Below are positions 35,000-46,934 of a stretch of DNA of 64,000 nt, piece after piece (position 1 is the first letter of the stretch; each line of letters begins with the position of its first letter). The stretch is from Carya illinoinensis (taxonomy: Eukaryota; Streptophyta; Magnoliopsida; Fagales; Juglandaceae): positions 21,793,501 to 21,857,500 of the forward strand of contig NC_056755.1 in assembly GCF_018687715.1 (NCBI RefSeq). Reading direction: 5' to 3'. Below the pieces are notes generated by a model, which saw nothing but the letters and a program-made list of their open reading frames with translations, was not told the origin of the DNA and did no database searches. Position numbers and translations under genes: made by a program.

Positions 35000-36840
35000 T
35001 TATACAAGGTTCTAAGTATTGGTGAATGACAATCCAGTTGGCTTCTTTAACAGCTCTCACAGTCTAAAGCATGGAGATCCTTTGTCCCCACTTCTTTGTC
35101 ATTGTTATGGAAGCACTTAGTAGAATGATGTATACTATGGTTGGAAGTGGTTTTATAGTTGGGTTTTCGGTTGGTGACACCAATCGGGGTACTCTTAACA
35201 CTCTCATTTATTGTTTGCAAATGATACTTCGATATTTTGTGAGGCAGAGCAAAATCAGATTCATTCTTTAAGAGCACTCTTACTTTGCTTTGAAGCTATG
35301 TCCAAATTGAAAGGGAACTTATCCAACTCGAAGTTGGTTCCACTTGGAAATGTTCTCAACTTCTAGATGTTGGCCAACACTCTCAAATATAAGGTCTCCT
35401 CGTTTCCCATGTTGGTTTCAGGGCTAAATCTATATGGATGAAGTAATAGAGAACATTGAAAGTAGATTGACAGGTTGGAAGAGATTGTATTTTGTCAAAA
35501 GGAGGTAGGACCACACTAATAAAGAGCACTCTGTCCAATTCACCAATTTATTTCTTATATGTTCCCAATTACAACGAGTGTGGTGATCCAAATTGAGAAA
35601 CTCCATCATGATTTCCTTTGGAGTGGGTTGGAGGATGAATTCAAGTTCCACCCAGTCAAGTGGGATAAGGTATTCTCTCCAATCACCATTGGAGGGTTGG
35701 CAATTAGAAATTTGAGGGTATTCAATCGGGCTCTTCTTAGGAAATGGTTGTGGCGGTATAACATGGAGAGGGAAGTTTTATGGAAGTTGGTGAATGATTT
35801 CAAGTAGGGGGTATTTTGGGGGGTGGGGGTCCTAGGGAGGTACAAGGGGTTTATGAAGTGGGAGTCTGGAAGCACATTAGAATAGGTTGGAGTGTTTTTG
35901 CATGACACACTAGAATCGTGATGGGCACTGGATCTAAAATAAAATTCTAGCATGATTTATGGTGCGAAGATAGAGCCTTTAAGACACATTCCCTACAGTT
36001 TTCAGGATTCCATGTGAAGAGGAAGCATTTGTGGCAAACCTCATGGAGATGTATGGTGGCTCAATCTAATGGAATGGGAACTTTATGAAGGCGGCCCATG
36101 ATTAGAAAGTTGCAAGCTTTGCTGATTTTTTCAGACTCTTGTACGCCATGAGATTAAGAACTCAGGGAAATGATAGGTTGTGGTGGATACCCACTAGAAA
36201 AGGTAAATTTTCTGTTCGTTCCTTTTATAAGACCCTCATAGATCTGCAGCACAATCACTTTCCATGGAAAAGTATTTGGAGAAATAAGGCACCTCTCAAG
36301 GTGGTATTTTTCGCTTGGACTGCTTCTTTGGGCAAGATTTTGACTATGGATACTTATCGAAATGCTGGGTGATTTTTGTGGATTGTGCAGTGTGTGCAGA
36401 AAGAATGGTGTGATTGTGGATCGTCTTCTACTGCATTGTGAGGTCACCAGGTCTTTATAGGATGATGTTTTCAGAAGATTGGAGTTAGCTTGGGTTATGC
36501 GTGCTACTTTAGTCGAGGTTCAGGCCAGCTAGAAGAATCTGGGCAGCATTCCACAAATCAAAGTTGTGTGGAAGATGATTCCTAAATGTATTCTATGGTG
36601 CCTATGGAAGGAACGAAATGATCGGACTTTTGAAGATAAGGAGCGCTCATTGGAAGAGATTAGATTATTCTGTTAAAACTTTATTCCTTTGGGCAAAAGC
36701 TGTAGATTTCGATGCCCTAGATTTTCATGATTTTCTTGTTTCTATTTCTTCCTCCTAACTGTGTAAACTCTTGTATTCCTCTATGTACTTAGGTTATGCC
36801 TATTCTTATTAATATAATATATTAACTTAGAAAAAAAATA
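35000..36840 (+). pseudogene. LINE ORF2 remnant, plus strand
   Basis: Plus-strand pieces of LINE RT and zf-[22 protein letters not shown] at about 35060-35125, KLHHDFLWSG at about 35600, LAIRNLRVFNRALLRKWLW at about 35700, and DRLWWIPTRKGKFSVRSFYK at 36170-36240 with APLKVVFFAWTASLGKILT after it. It ends in an untranslated tail with TGTACTTAGGTTATGCC and an A-run near 36830. Stops and frameshifts throughout; 5'-truncated. It lies opposite in direction to the LINE at 31815-34266. Confidence 0.85.
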
Positions 36841-38041
36841 TATAAAATTATTTAGACGATACCTTACAAATTCAATGATGACAGACAACCACTGCACTCA
36901 TGTAGTTTTCTGCATGGATGATTTCGTTATATATATGAAGTTATAAACATTTCCAGAAGCTAGATTAAATGATATTTTTATGAGATCAAAATATCCAGAT
37001 CAAAATATCCCTGACCGCAATGCAATCTCATTTCTTACCCCAAAGGAGCATCTATAAGAGGCAACAGAATAAGAATAAACTAGGGATTTCAGTGTTCACT
37101 AAAAACCAATAACCCATAAAAAGTTACCACACATTTCAGTTCAAATGTTCACAATGCAATGATGACACACAGAAAACCAATGTGATTCAGTGTCTAAAAT
37201 GACAAGTTTAAACAGGCAAGCCACATTTTCTTTAAAATCCTTGTTTTTTCTCATTATTTTAATAACAGGCACAAGGTTTTGTAAATAATTCTTTCACTTT
37301 TGCAGAATTGCAAGCAGGGGAGACAGAGACAGACACAGAGAGAAGGACAGGGAGAGAAGAGATCTACCGTTGCATTCCACCACCAACCACCAACCCATGC
37401 CTCCTTCACACTGCCACCCCTCAACCCCATCCCCTCAAAGACTTGGGAAATAAATATATAAAATAAAAACCCTCTAGCTTATCTTCTCTAGTACAGTGTT
37501 TTAATTATGTTTCTCCTCCAAGAGATGTTGAAACAGATTACTGCCCATCAACCATGACCCAACCTCAATAGCACACTTGCATATTTTTCCCACTTGGGAG
37601 GGGCGCATTTTTGCTTGTTTGTTGCTTAAATTAGATAGTTATACAAGTGAAAAGAAAAACAGCTATAGCAGCCCTGAGATGTCTAACAGATTTTTATCCA
37701 TTCAAGGTAACAACAACAATTCCAGTTAAGTCCATTGTGGCTCCGTCCCCTAATTAATATCATATACAAAAGAATGCAGCAGCACTCGCATGAATAGTTA
37801 ATTGCATGTAAGATAACATCAATACTTTTAATAAATTATATTGACGGTACCATTCCCTCTAATTATGTCAACAAACCACATAGAGGCCATATATGATATA
37901 AAAGACATTACATATAACCCTCTCGACCCTAAAAGTCACTAATATATGGATACCACAGCAAATCCAGTAGACACAAGTTTGGGCCTAACTCAGTTCAAAT
38001 AAACTCCAAACTACCACATTACAGTTTGTCTCACAAAATAA
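36841..38041. other. Non-coding region
   Basis: No coding sequence is supported. 37317-37360 is a GA/CA-rich purine run. The rest is ordinary AT-rich sequence inside the putative leader intron. Confidence 0.5.
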
Positions 38042-39057
38042 AAACAATAATCACTATATGTTCAAAGCAACAACACGACTCCCAAAAATAGATGCTAAAT
38101 TTGTTTTGCAATAGTCACTGGCTTAACAACTCAAACAAGTGACCGGGTATGATGTCCTTGGTATGATCAGGATGCCTCATCAATTCCTTAAAGATCACAA
38201 GCTCAAAAACGTTCTTGCTTCAAATTAGCCAAGCCCTAAAAATATCACATCGTATGACATGGGGCCATTTTCTCAAACATGGACAGATACATGAAAAGAG
38301 TTAACGAATTAATTTGTGATGCTTATTCCATCATCATACAAGAGTAGTATCAATATCAGGTCATTACTCTGGAAACAAAACTACTGGCCTTCACAATCAT
38401 TCAAAAGAAGAACTCACAAATAGAATATCTTTCTTCATGAAAAATACAACCAACCACGGCAAAATAGTAGATGAAAACAACACTGGTCATTTCCCAAACA
38501 TACCCATCCAAAAACCAAAACTTCCCATCACCCTTTAAGTAATTTTTCAAACAATAATCACTATACATTCAAAGCAACAATGGGATTCCAAAAAATAGAT
38601 GCTAGAATTTTTTTCGCAATGGTCACTCGCTTAACAAGTCAAACAAGTAAAGTGATGGGGTATGATGTCCTCGGTATGATCAGGATGCCTCATTAATTCC
38701 TTGAAGATCACAAGCTCAAAAACGTTTAGCTTGCTTCAAATCAGCAAAACCCCAAAAATATTAAATCGTATGACATGGTGACATTTGTTCGAACATGGAA
38801 AAGAGTTAACGAATTAATTTGCGATGTTATTCCATCATCATACGAGAGTAGTATTAGTATCAAGTCATTAGTCTAGAAACAAACGGTACTGGCCTTAGCA
38901 ATCATCCAAAGGAAGACGAAGAACTCACAATAGAATATCTTTCTTCATGAAAAATACAACCAACCACAGGAAAACAGTAGATGAAACCAACGCCGGTCAT
39001 TTCCCAAGCATACCCATCCAAGAACCAAAACTTCCCTTCAAACCCTTTAAGTAATTA
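38042..39057 (+). repeat. 507-bp tandem duplication
   Basis: Copy 1 is 38042-38548 and copy 2 is 38549-39057. Both run from AAACAATAATCACTATA through GGTATGATCAGGATGCCTCA and TCGTATGACATGG to CCCTTTAAGTAATT, with scattered substitutions and small indels. Non-coding. Confidence 0.9.
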
Positions 39058-39408
39058 CTACATACAATCCCAAGGTCAGCTACATAACCCCCATATTCCA
39101 CAATTTCACCAACGAAAAAAAATAAAAAATAAAAAATAAAGATCATAACAAAGGAATAAAAAAATTAAAGGTACTAATTTTACATAATTTTTCAACTATG
39201 TTAAGACATGCTAATCAAGATAAGCAGAAAAAGAAGAAGCACAGAGTAGTTTCAGCAAACGCAAAAACGAAAAAAAAAATCTAGCATATATACCATAAAG
39301 AAATAATATGATCAAACATTCAATAACGCAGAGAAAATATGATCAACATACAGAAACCCCTTTTCGTATGCATCAATAAAGATGATAATCTGAAGCCTCG
39401 GAACTTAC

Positions 39409-39540
39409 GTGCTAAGAGTGATGGCGAGCACCTACCACAGAAGCCCTCAGAGCATTTGTATAAAACCCAATTTCGTTCGGCTGATTTATCAGTGGTATGT
39501 TATCATTATTAGATAGAAATACCATCCGAGGGCGAGGGAC
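39409..39540 (-). other. Putative leader exon of the 429-aa gene
   Basis: Minus-strand sequence with the character of a plant 5' UTR (TCTCTGTCCCTCGCCCTCGG). It ends at a consensus donor (AC|GTAAGT at 39408), with an alternative donor GTG|GTAGGT near 39435. No ATG-opened long frame. A G-box lies 50 bp further upstream. Confidence 0.4.
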
Positions 39541-39592
39541 AGAGAAACGTATAGAGACAAATCCCAGGGCCTCTTCAAGCTTTTTTAGTTGA

Positions 39593-39598
39593 CACGTG
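39593..39598. promoter_or_regulatory. G-box CACGTG
   Basis: GACACGTGTAA, a palindromic bZIP/bHLH site just upstream of the putative leader exon. Confidence 0.45.
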
Positions 39599-42500
39599 TA
39601 ATAATCTCAGAATTTCCATTAAAATATATGAGAAATGATAATTTGAATGTGATTATACTAGCGTTACGTGATGAATTTAAAAAAAAATAATATTTTAATA
39701 ATAAATTTTATTTTTTTTAAATGACTACACAATTTTATTTTTTTCAGCCCGTATATGACCCAATTTTTCTTGTTTTATATTTTTTTTATACTTATTTTTT
39801 TAGTTTTAATAAAATTTAAAAATTAAAAATAAATAAATATCAATCAAAATTTTGATCATTTGATAAGCGAGTAGCATCATCCCTAATTTAGAATCATTTT
39901 AAATTAGGGATGACAATCCATGCTATATGATACAGATTCTTGTTAGATCATCACGAAAAAAAAATCAACCCTAACTTGATTTAAATAATTAAAAAAATGT
40001 TAATTATATTTAAAAAAATTATTTCTTTAAGTATCAATTATTGATATATTAAAAATTTTAAAATTTAAATTTTAAAATGAAACTGAAAAATATCAATGTT
40101 TGTAAGATTTTTATAAGAAAAATCGTACGCATAACATAAGTCATTTAGATTTATATCATTTGAATTTGTTTCAAGTCAATTCTGCTCGTGTCTGGTCAAC
40201 CATCTTTTTTATCAGTATTAAAGCATTTTTTAATATAAAAAAAATTAAAAAGTACATTTTACGAAAAATATCAAATTCTTCAAATTTACTTTTCTAAATA
40301 TTACAGAATGCTGTTACACTTTAAAAAAAATTTTAAATGGGCAAAAATACTTATATAACTTTTATATAATTACAACTTTGCTCTTTTCTTATGCATTATT
40401 GTATTGCTATCTCATTTATGAAAGGATTTTTTTCGTTTTAATTATTGAAAATTCTTTTAAATTATTTTTTATTTTTTTATTATAAAATTTGATTTCTATC
40501 AAGAATATGATTATGATTTTTAAAAAATTAAATGACTTTTTATGTCGCTAAAATATTTTTAAAATTTGGTTCCAAACAAATGTAATATGTTTATAATTAC
40601 TTTAGACATATGGTTCTCAAACAGTAAATAACATTTTAATAATAATATTTATTACTTAAATTATTCAGTTATAAGTCTTAAGTTAAAAGCTAAATTAATC
40701 TCTTCAATCTCAAACGTGCACTAATACTTATTAATAAACAATTGAAGTTGGCAACAGAGTATAAAATTTTTATGAGTAATATTACATATACTTCCAATTT
40801 TACGTACAAGACCCATTTCATTAATTTTCTTTTTTAATTTAAATTTTGAATTTTAAATTTTATAATTTTTAAAATATCAACAACTGACATGTTAGCACGT
40901 ATTGTTATGTAAGTAAAAATTGTAAGTACAAATAGCATTTTCCAAATTTTATTTAAAACTCTATATTTAACAATTGCTTTATATATTTTCATTGAGTTGC
41001 TAAACACAATCCTTAATTTTATCGTTTATCATTTTCCATAAGAGAGAAGGAAAATGATCTTTTTATCATTTTTATCCTCTCCTAATTGAGCATAGTTTGT
41101 TTCTTCTTGTTAAATGTAAAAGATTAAACCAGAAAGCTAAAATGGACAACCATTTTGATTAACTTCCACAAAATTTAAGCATGCAAAAATTTTCGTAAGT
41201 GTCCAAAGCATTCATTCACAACAGTATATATTAACATTGCAAAACGACTATTTTCAATAAACTTGAACACATTTTAATTAGAGAAAAGATATTTGAAATC
41301 GTAAATTGTGTAATTATCGCGTAATTATTTTAAGAAAAATAAATAAAATATGAAACCTACGTAAAATATTCGTGAACCTATATTATTAAAATATTATTTT
41401 TTTAATATTATTATTATATTAAAATTTAAAAAAGTTAAATTTTTATTATATTTTAAATAAAAATTTAAAAAAATTATAACGATAAGATAAGATAAATTAA
41501 AATAAGATAGATTAAAAATATTTTTAATCACAACGACCTCTTAAAGGTTACTATTGTTTTAGGGTTTTCGGGGGTTTGAGTTGGATCTACACTTGTTTTA
41601 TTTATATATTTATGAAGTTAGGAAATTAAGAAACAAAATGATAATAAAATCTTGAAGTAACTAATAAAGGAAGGTGATGTTTTAGCTTGGAAGGAATGAA
41701 CTCGGACGTTAATACAGGTGTCATGCCTTGGGTGATAACCATGTGCAATCAACATTTCAAAAAATAAAATAAAATCATAAATAAATAAAAAGTTTTATTT
41801 CAAAAAATAAATAAAATTAAAATATATAAAAATTAAAACAAATATACTTAAGTATAATAACAAACAAAAAAGATCAAACAACCAAAATTAAAAAGTAAAA
41901 TAAATAAAAAATAGAAAGCACTCAAAAACTAAAATAAAATAAATGAACTTAAAAAACATAATAAATATTTAAAAAGCTTAAAATTAGAAAAATAAATAAA
42001 GAAAAGAAAAAAAATTAAAAAGAAAAGAAAAGACTACAACAAGGGGTGATAACCATGGGATTGGCCTCAAAAGTCACTCTTCGGGTGGCCGAATGGAGCC
42101 ACTCATCTAATCATTGTACAAAGTACAATGGGCGGCCCATATTTTTTATAATTTTGAAATATTTTAAATTTTGTATATCTAAGATTCGAAAGTGGTTTTT
42201 ACACGTTTTGAATTGATTTTTATTTATTTGAGTAATACTGCACTTAACGAAACTAATCGTGTCCCGAGTACCTACCAAATCAGCTTTTTTTTTTCTGATT
42301 TTTGATTTTTTTTATTCATTTTTTATACCCTTAAATACTTTTTTAAAAATAAAAATTCACAAAATTACTCAAAAAATATTTATTTAATCACTAAGTAAAG
42401 AGAGAGAGAGATTCTCAATTAAAAAGAAAAGCTCTCGAATTCGGGAGCTTTAACATTTCTCAATTTATTTTGTGTATCCTATCATTGTTTTCAGGTTTAG

Positions 42501-43224
42501 TTCTTTTGCTACAAAAGATTCACAATAAAATATTTATTTAAAAATAATGTTAGATACAATATTAAAATAAGTAAGTTTTGTGCATTCTATTTGAAAAATA
42601 ATGTAGTCTATTATTAAAAAATTAATTTTTAATATGGGTCTCATATTTATTCATTTTTTAAAAATAGTTTAAATATATGTTTATAAAACAGTAAATAGTT
42701 TTTGAAGTATAGAGCTTATTATTTAAGTAATAAGTTATAAGTTCTAAAGTAATTATAATCTATATTTCCAACTGTAATTCCAAACATACACTTATTCTTT
42801 TTTTAAAAGAATGTATAGGACTATGCACACCTTATGATATACCTAATTAGATCACTGCAAATATCATATTTCTTTATTTAAATTACAAAATTTAATTACA
42901 TGTCTATATATTTTTTAATTACATGTCTAAAAAAACCTTGCTTGCAATCATTCCTCGTTAGATACAACGAACACAATTTTTATAGATGTGTTTAGAGCTT
43001 TAGAGCACCAGTACCGGGCACTTTCGAATCCGATTAAGGGGTCTGTTCTGTTTTTTTTTTGGGGAAATTTCCTTTTTTAAATCCTTAGGAATTCTTTAAT
43101 TTTAGATTCATCGCAGTAGTAACAAAATATAAGTAGTATTATAGCCACAAATAAATCTTATAAAAATAAACTTATAAACTAACATGATTTTATATGATAT
43201 ATTAAATCCACTTTACACTAAGGG

Positions 43225-43620
43225 CTGGTTTGGTTTCATAAAACTAAACTATTTCATCTCATCTCATATAATCATTATAATTTTCTTAAAATCTCACAAA
43301 ATATATTAAATAATTTAACTTTTTCAAATTTAGAAACAAAATACATATTAAAAAATTATATTATAATAATATTTTATTTAACTTTCAACAAAATATCTCA
43401 TCTTATCTCATCATATAAATTATGTAATCAAATGAGATTTAAGGTTGTAGGCTCGTTATTTGGATAGTAAGATAAGATGAAAAGATAGTTTTAAATGAAA
43501 GTTAAAAATTAAATATTAAATAAAAGTTGAAAGTTGAATAAAATATTATTATAATATTATTTTTAATAATATTATTATTTTTTAATATTATTATCGTTTT
43601 AAAATTAAAAAAAGTTAAAT
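43225..43620. mobile_element. Two adjoining small TIR-family elements, copy A
   Basis: 43225-43441 (GGCTGGTTTGGTTTCATAAA...ATTTCATCTCATCTC) and 43450-43620 (GGCTCGTTATTTGGATAG) belong to the family seen at 31587 and 34269. Both are also present in copy B (53245-53590), so they predate the duplication. Confidence 0.6.
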
Positions 43621-44088
43621 CGCATTTTCTCTTTATGTCCATGATGAAGAAGCATAAAATTAATGAACTTTTTTAAGAGATTATTCAATTCTACCAAAAA
43701 TCAATTGTCGTTTGGCTTTGTAATTTTACGAAGATATATATGACAATTCCACCGTCCAACCAATAGACATCGAAATAATATTTATAATTTTAAGATGTGT
43801 AAGTCTTATATCTTTTATTTAAAAAAATAAATAAATTTAAAATTTATATGAAAAAATAATCTTTTTTAATAACCATGCTTTTTTTCAATAAAATTACGTA
43901 AAAGTTACCCTATCTAAGACTTCATAATTTAGCATTACTCTAGAATTAATTTACATGCATGCAGCAAATTCCAGCGCAATGGTGGAAGATATATATTGAA
44001 ACCAGTTTACCAGATTTGAATTGCATGAATCCTTTCGACGTAAGGATTTATTGTCCTAGTAGGAGTAGCTTTCGGAGATCTCCGACGC

Positions 44089-44096
44089 CTATATAA
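44089..44096 (+). promoter_or_regulatory. TATA box of B3 gene A
   Basis: CTATATAA, 76 bp upstream of the ATG at 44172. The copy-B counterpart at 54083-54090 is the weaker TGTATAAG. Confidence 0.6.
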
Positions 44097-44166
44097 TTCC
44101 CGTTCCCCTCATAACCTAGAACCCAACAAATTAACACGTACAAAATCGGTTGACGTTTCTTTCTCA

Positions 44167-44172
44167 ATGTGA
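44167..44172 (+). promoter_or_regulatory. Start-stop uORF overlapping the B3-A start
   Basis: ATG at 44167-44169 is followed at once by TGA (44170-44172), and the A of that TGA is the first base of the main ATG (ATGTGATG). Copy B has ACG at this place and so lacks it. Confidence 0.7.
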
Positions 44173-45230
44173 TGAAGATTTCACGTCCTGAATCTGATCA
44201 GTGGATTACTTCTCGTGGATTACTTTCTGGTCGATTACTGAATCTGATCAGTGGAGATCATTTGGGTTTATTCTGCAATACCAAAACCCCAAGTGCCACC
44301 GTGTCTCTTGATAAGAATGATGTTTCCGTGCCGGAATCGACGCTTTCCTGCAGGTTTCAAAGCGAAGCAGCTTCAGTGGAATCAAAGAGCTCTTGCGGGT
44401 TTGACCAGGGGCTAGTTTCTACAGAGTTAACGCTCTTTTCTGGGGTTCAAATCGAAGCCAAGAAACGCAAAGCACCTGAAGCTAGAAGCTCTCTTGTCTC
44501 TTTTGCCAGGATCCATGAGCTATTTACTGAGAACCCACATGAAGGAGTTTCAACAGATCTGAAGCTGTACGATGAATCATGGAAGTATCCCGAGAAGACC
44601 CAAACCGTGAAAGACACACCTGAAGGAGTTTCAAAGGCGCTGAAGCCGTTTGATGAAACATGGAATATTGATCCCAATAAGAGCGGAACCGTGAAAAACT
44701 CTGCTATTAATCCAAAGGAAGATAGCCCAACAGTACTGATCTCTTACAATTCCAAGGTTACAGTGACCTCCAATGCTGTGACTGCGAGGACGAGAGTGCG
44801 GCACCACGACAAAGATGATCTACACGCAGAGATCAGGACACCCACTGCCATGGAGGATCCTTGGAAAATCAAGAAGACACTAACGGAGAGTGATCTTGGT
44901 AATATGAGCCGGCTCTTGCTGAAAACAACTTGGGTCAGGCATCATGTTTTGCCATTCTTGGATACCGATATCATTAGAGAAGTTGAGAGTGAGGGCATCC
45001 GCATTTACGTTTGGGATCGCGATTGTCAGTCCGCACACGAGTTGGTTCTCAAGAAGTGGAAAACCTCTAAGAGTTACGTTTTGATCAATATGTGGCACAA
45101 AGATTTTGTGAACAGGAGGAACTTGAAGAAAGGGGATGTCATTGGCCTTTATTGGGATCCCTCTAATTCAATGCTCCATTTTAGCGTTCTACGACGTCGG
45201 GCTGATCTGATTGCTCAACCAAATCGCTAA
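44172..45230 (+). CDS. B3-domain protein (DUF313/REM-like), copy A
   Basis: Single-exon frame of 352 aa. The start is the ATG at 44172; the codon before it in frame is GTG. A basic, NLS-like KKRK follows IEA. Two internal repeats of about 30 residues follow (EGVS.xLK.(Y/F)DE(S/T)W...TVK). The B3 domain covers residues about 231-341 (LTESDLGNMSRLLLKTTWVR to LHFSVLRRR). Its wording matches the At2g31720/DUF313 class of plant B3 proteins, which are nuclear and presumed DNA-binding. The N-terminus differs from copy B: a 50-bp step repeats CTGAATCTGATCAGTGGA (44188 and 44238), and about 54 bp present in copy B near 54290-54345 is missing. Frame is intact, so both copies may work. Confidence 0.88.
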   Translation: MKISRPESDQWITSRGLLSGRLLNLISGDHLGLFCNTKTPSATVSLDKNDVSVPESTLSCRFQSEAASVESKSSCGFDQGLVSTELTLFSGVQIEAKKRKAPEARSSLVSFARIHELFTENPHEGVSTDLKLYDESWKYPEKTQTVKDTPEGVSKALKPFDETWNIDPNKSGTVKNSAINPKEDSPTVLISYNSKVTVTSNAVTARTRVRHHDKDDLHAEIRTPTAMEDPWKIKKTLTESDLGNMSRLLLKTTWVRHHVLPFLDTDIIREVESEGIRIYVWDRDCQSAHELVLKKWKTSKSYVLINMWHKDFVNRRNLKKGDVIGLYWDPSNSMLHFSVLRRRADLIAQPNR

Positions 45231-45821
45231 GTTTTTAACTGGATGCTGGATAAATTAATATAGATTTGTACTAATATATTGAAGTTGTACTGGGATGTGG
45301 GATAATATCATGTTGTCATCTAGCTTAGACGATATTTATATTATAACCAAATGTCAATCATCGCTTCTGCTTTTAACCCGTTCGCTCGTTGTCCATATCC
45401 CCCCATGTTGGTATCTTCGATTTCACTAGCCATATCAACATGAATGATGGAAGTCATTGCTCTATCTGGTGAATCTATTTTTCACCTTACTGACGTTAGC
45501 ATCAAAGCACGCTGATTGTAATTAGGTATTGTAATGAAGGCATGAGGGCTGGAGCTGCTTGTACACCATGCTTTAGATGCATGTATGGCTGAAGAAATTC
45601 GCTGTTTTACCAAGTCATGCTATCATGGGATTAGTCCAAAAACTGAAATGTTGCTGGTTGGGCAGGACCGTAGGAGACACTCTGTTTTTCTTTAATTTTT
45701 TTTTTTTTTTTTTTTGTATAATGAAGCAGTGCCATATGATACATGTAAGTTATCAAAGAAATACAAAGAACTTCACAAGTTTTTGTTAAAAATAAAAAAT
45801 TAAAATTAAAAAAAAAAAATC
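45231..45821. other. 3' region of B3 gene A
   Basis: Non-coding, closely matching 55259-55870 of copy B. Ends in a long T-run (45699-45715) and an A-rich stretch beside the transporter exon. Confidence 0.7.
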
Positions 45822-46079
45822 CTATCGCCTCTGGAAGTACAACATTTTAATGGACACAGCAAAGATAAATGCAAAGAGTAATGCAAACCCAACAATGACA
45901 GCTGCAGCCACTCCCACGAACTCATGTTTGAAACCAAAACACTCTCTCACAAAATCTTCCACTGTTTCCCCAGTATCAAAGATGTCCTTCTTATCCCCAA
46001 ACTGTGCTGCAACCAACCCGTAAAGGGTCCAAGCTAATGGACATGCCCATGAGTACCATCCCCACCAAATTGGGATCCT
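45822..46079 (-). pseudogene. Orphan last exon of the ABCG transporter
   Basis: On the minus strand this is a full, open copy of transporter exon 24 (86 codons including the stop, ending FQRR). An acceptor AACAG lies upstream, and intron 23 sequence follows up to 46209, where the duplication stops. No other transporter exon exists beside it, so it cannot make a transporter. It differs from 55871-56128 by few substitutions. Confidence 0.9.
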
Positions 46080-46209
46080 CTGTTTTTTACCAGGTAGGAA
46101 AATGAAAGATGAGGAAAAAATAATAATAATAATTACTCGAGGGTAATATGTATAGAAGATGAAAAAGAGATACGCTTGAAAGAATTGAGAGTATAAGAAC
46201 TTACAGGTC

Positions 46210-46317
46210 TTATATGAGGTCTAAATTATGATATGATCCATTTTGCTTTTGGGATTTGTCTTTCTTTTTAAAAAAATCTGTTATTTCATTTCTCCTCTAT
46301 GATAACTTGAAAGCGGG
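46210..46317. other. Junction filler between duplication copies
   Basis: About 108 bp with no counterpart in the other copy. It separates the end of copy A (inside the transporter) from the start of copy B (TTTCAGCCC). Confidence 0.7.
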
Positions 46318-46869
46318 TTTCAGCCCATATTTGACCGAATTTTTCTTGTTTTCTATTTTTTTTTAGTTTTGTGAATAGAAAATGACTGGTTTAACTTTTT
46401 TTTTTTATTTAATAAAATTTAAAAATTAAAAATAAATAAATATCAATCAAAATTTTGATCATTTGAGAGGCGAGCAGCATCATCCCTAATTTAGTATCAT
46501 TTTAAATTAGGGATGACAATCCGTGTTATATGATACATATTCTTATTAGATCATCACGAAAAAAAAATCAACTCTATCTTGATTTAAATAATTAAAAAAA
46601 TATTAATTGTATTTAAAAAAAATTTATTTCTTTAGGTATCAATTATTGATATGCTAAAAATTATAAAATTGTAAATAAAATTTAAATTTTAAAATGAAAC
46701 TGAAAAAATCAATGTTTGTAAGATTTTTATAAGAAAAATAGTAAGTATACATAAACTACTCATAGCTAAATAAGTCATTGAGATTTACATCATTTGAATT
46801 TGTGTCAAGTCAATTGCGCTTGTGTCTGGTCAACCATCTTTTTTTTATCAGTATAAGCTCTTCATTACC

Positions 46870-46877
46870 AATAGGTT

Positions 46878-46932
<55 letters not shown>
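46870..46932 (+). repeat. (AT)n microsatellite
   Basis: Long AT/TA run, absent at the matching place in copy A. Confidence 0.9.

Positions 46933-46934
<2 letters not shown>

Larger units (their letters stand above)
31085..39408 (-). other. Putative 5'-UTR intron of the 429-aa gene
   Basis: On the minus strand a strong donor AC|GTAAGT occurs at 39408 after a promoter-like region, and an acceptor-like GTCATGCAG lies near 31100, just upstream of the ATG exon. No coding gene is found between them, only transposon fragments, a tandem duplication and AT-rich sequence. If correct the intron is about 8.3 kb. This is inference from signals only. Confidence 0.4.
39743..46209 (+). repeat. Segmental duplication, copy A
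   Basis: Matches 46318-56247 in the same order and direction, with many shared landmarks: CATCATCCCTAATTTAG, TGTGTATCCTATCA.TGTTTT, GCTTGCAATCATTCCTCGTTA, the B3 gene, its downstream region and the last exon of the ABCG transporter. It ends at TTACAGGTC, just inside the 3' end of transporter exon 23. Copy A has about 0.5 kb at 40731-41268 that copy B lacks. Confidence 0.9.

Noticed and set aside
39743..44150. A CRISPR-like or satellite array in the AT-rich region
   Set aside because: The repeated words come from AT richness and from the two-copy duplication; there is no regular unit with spacers.
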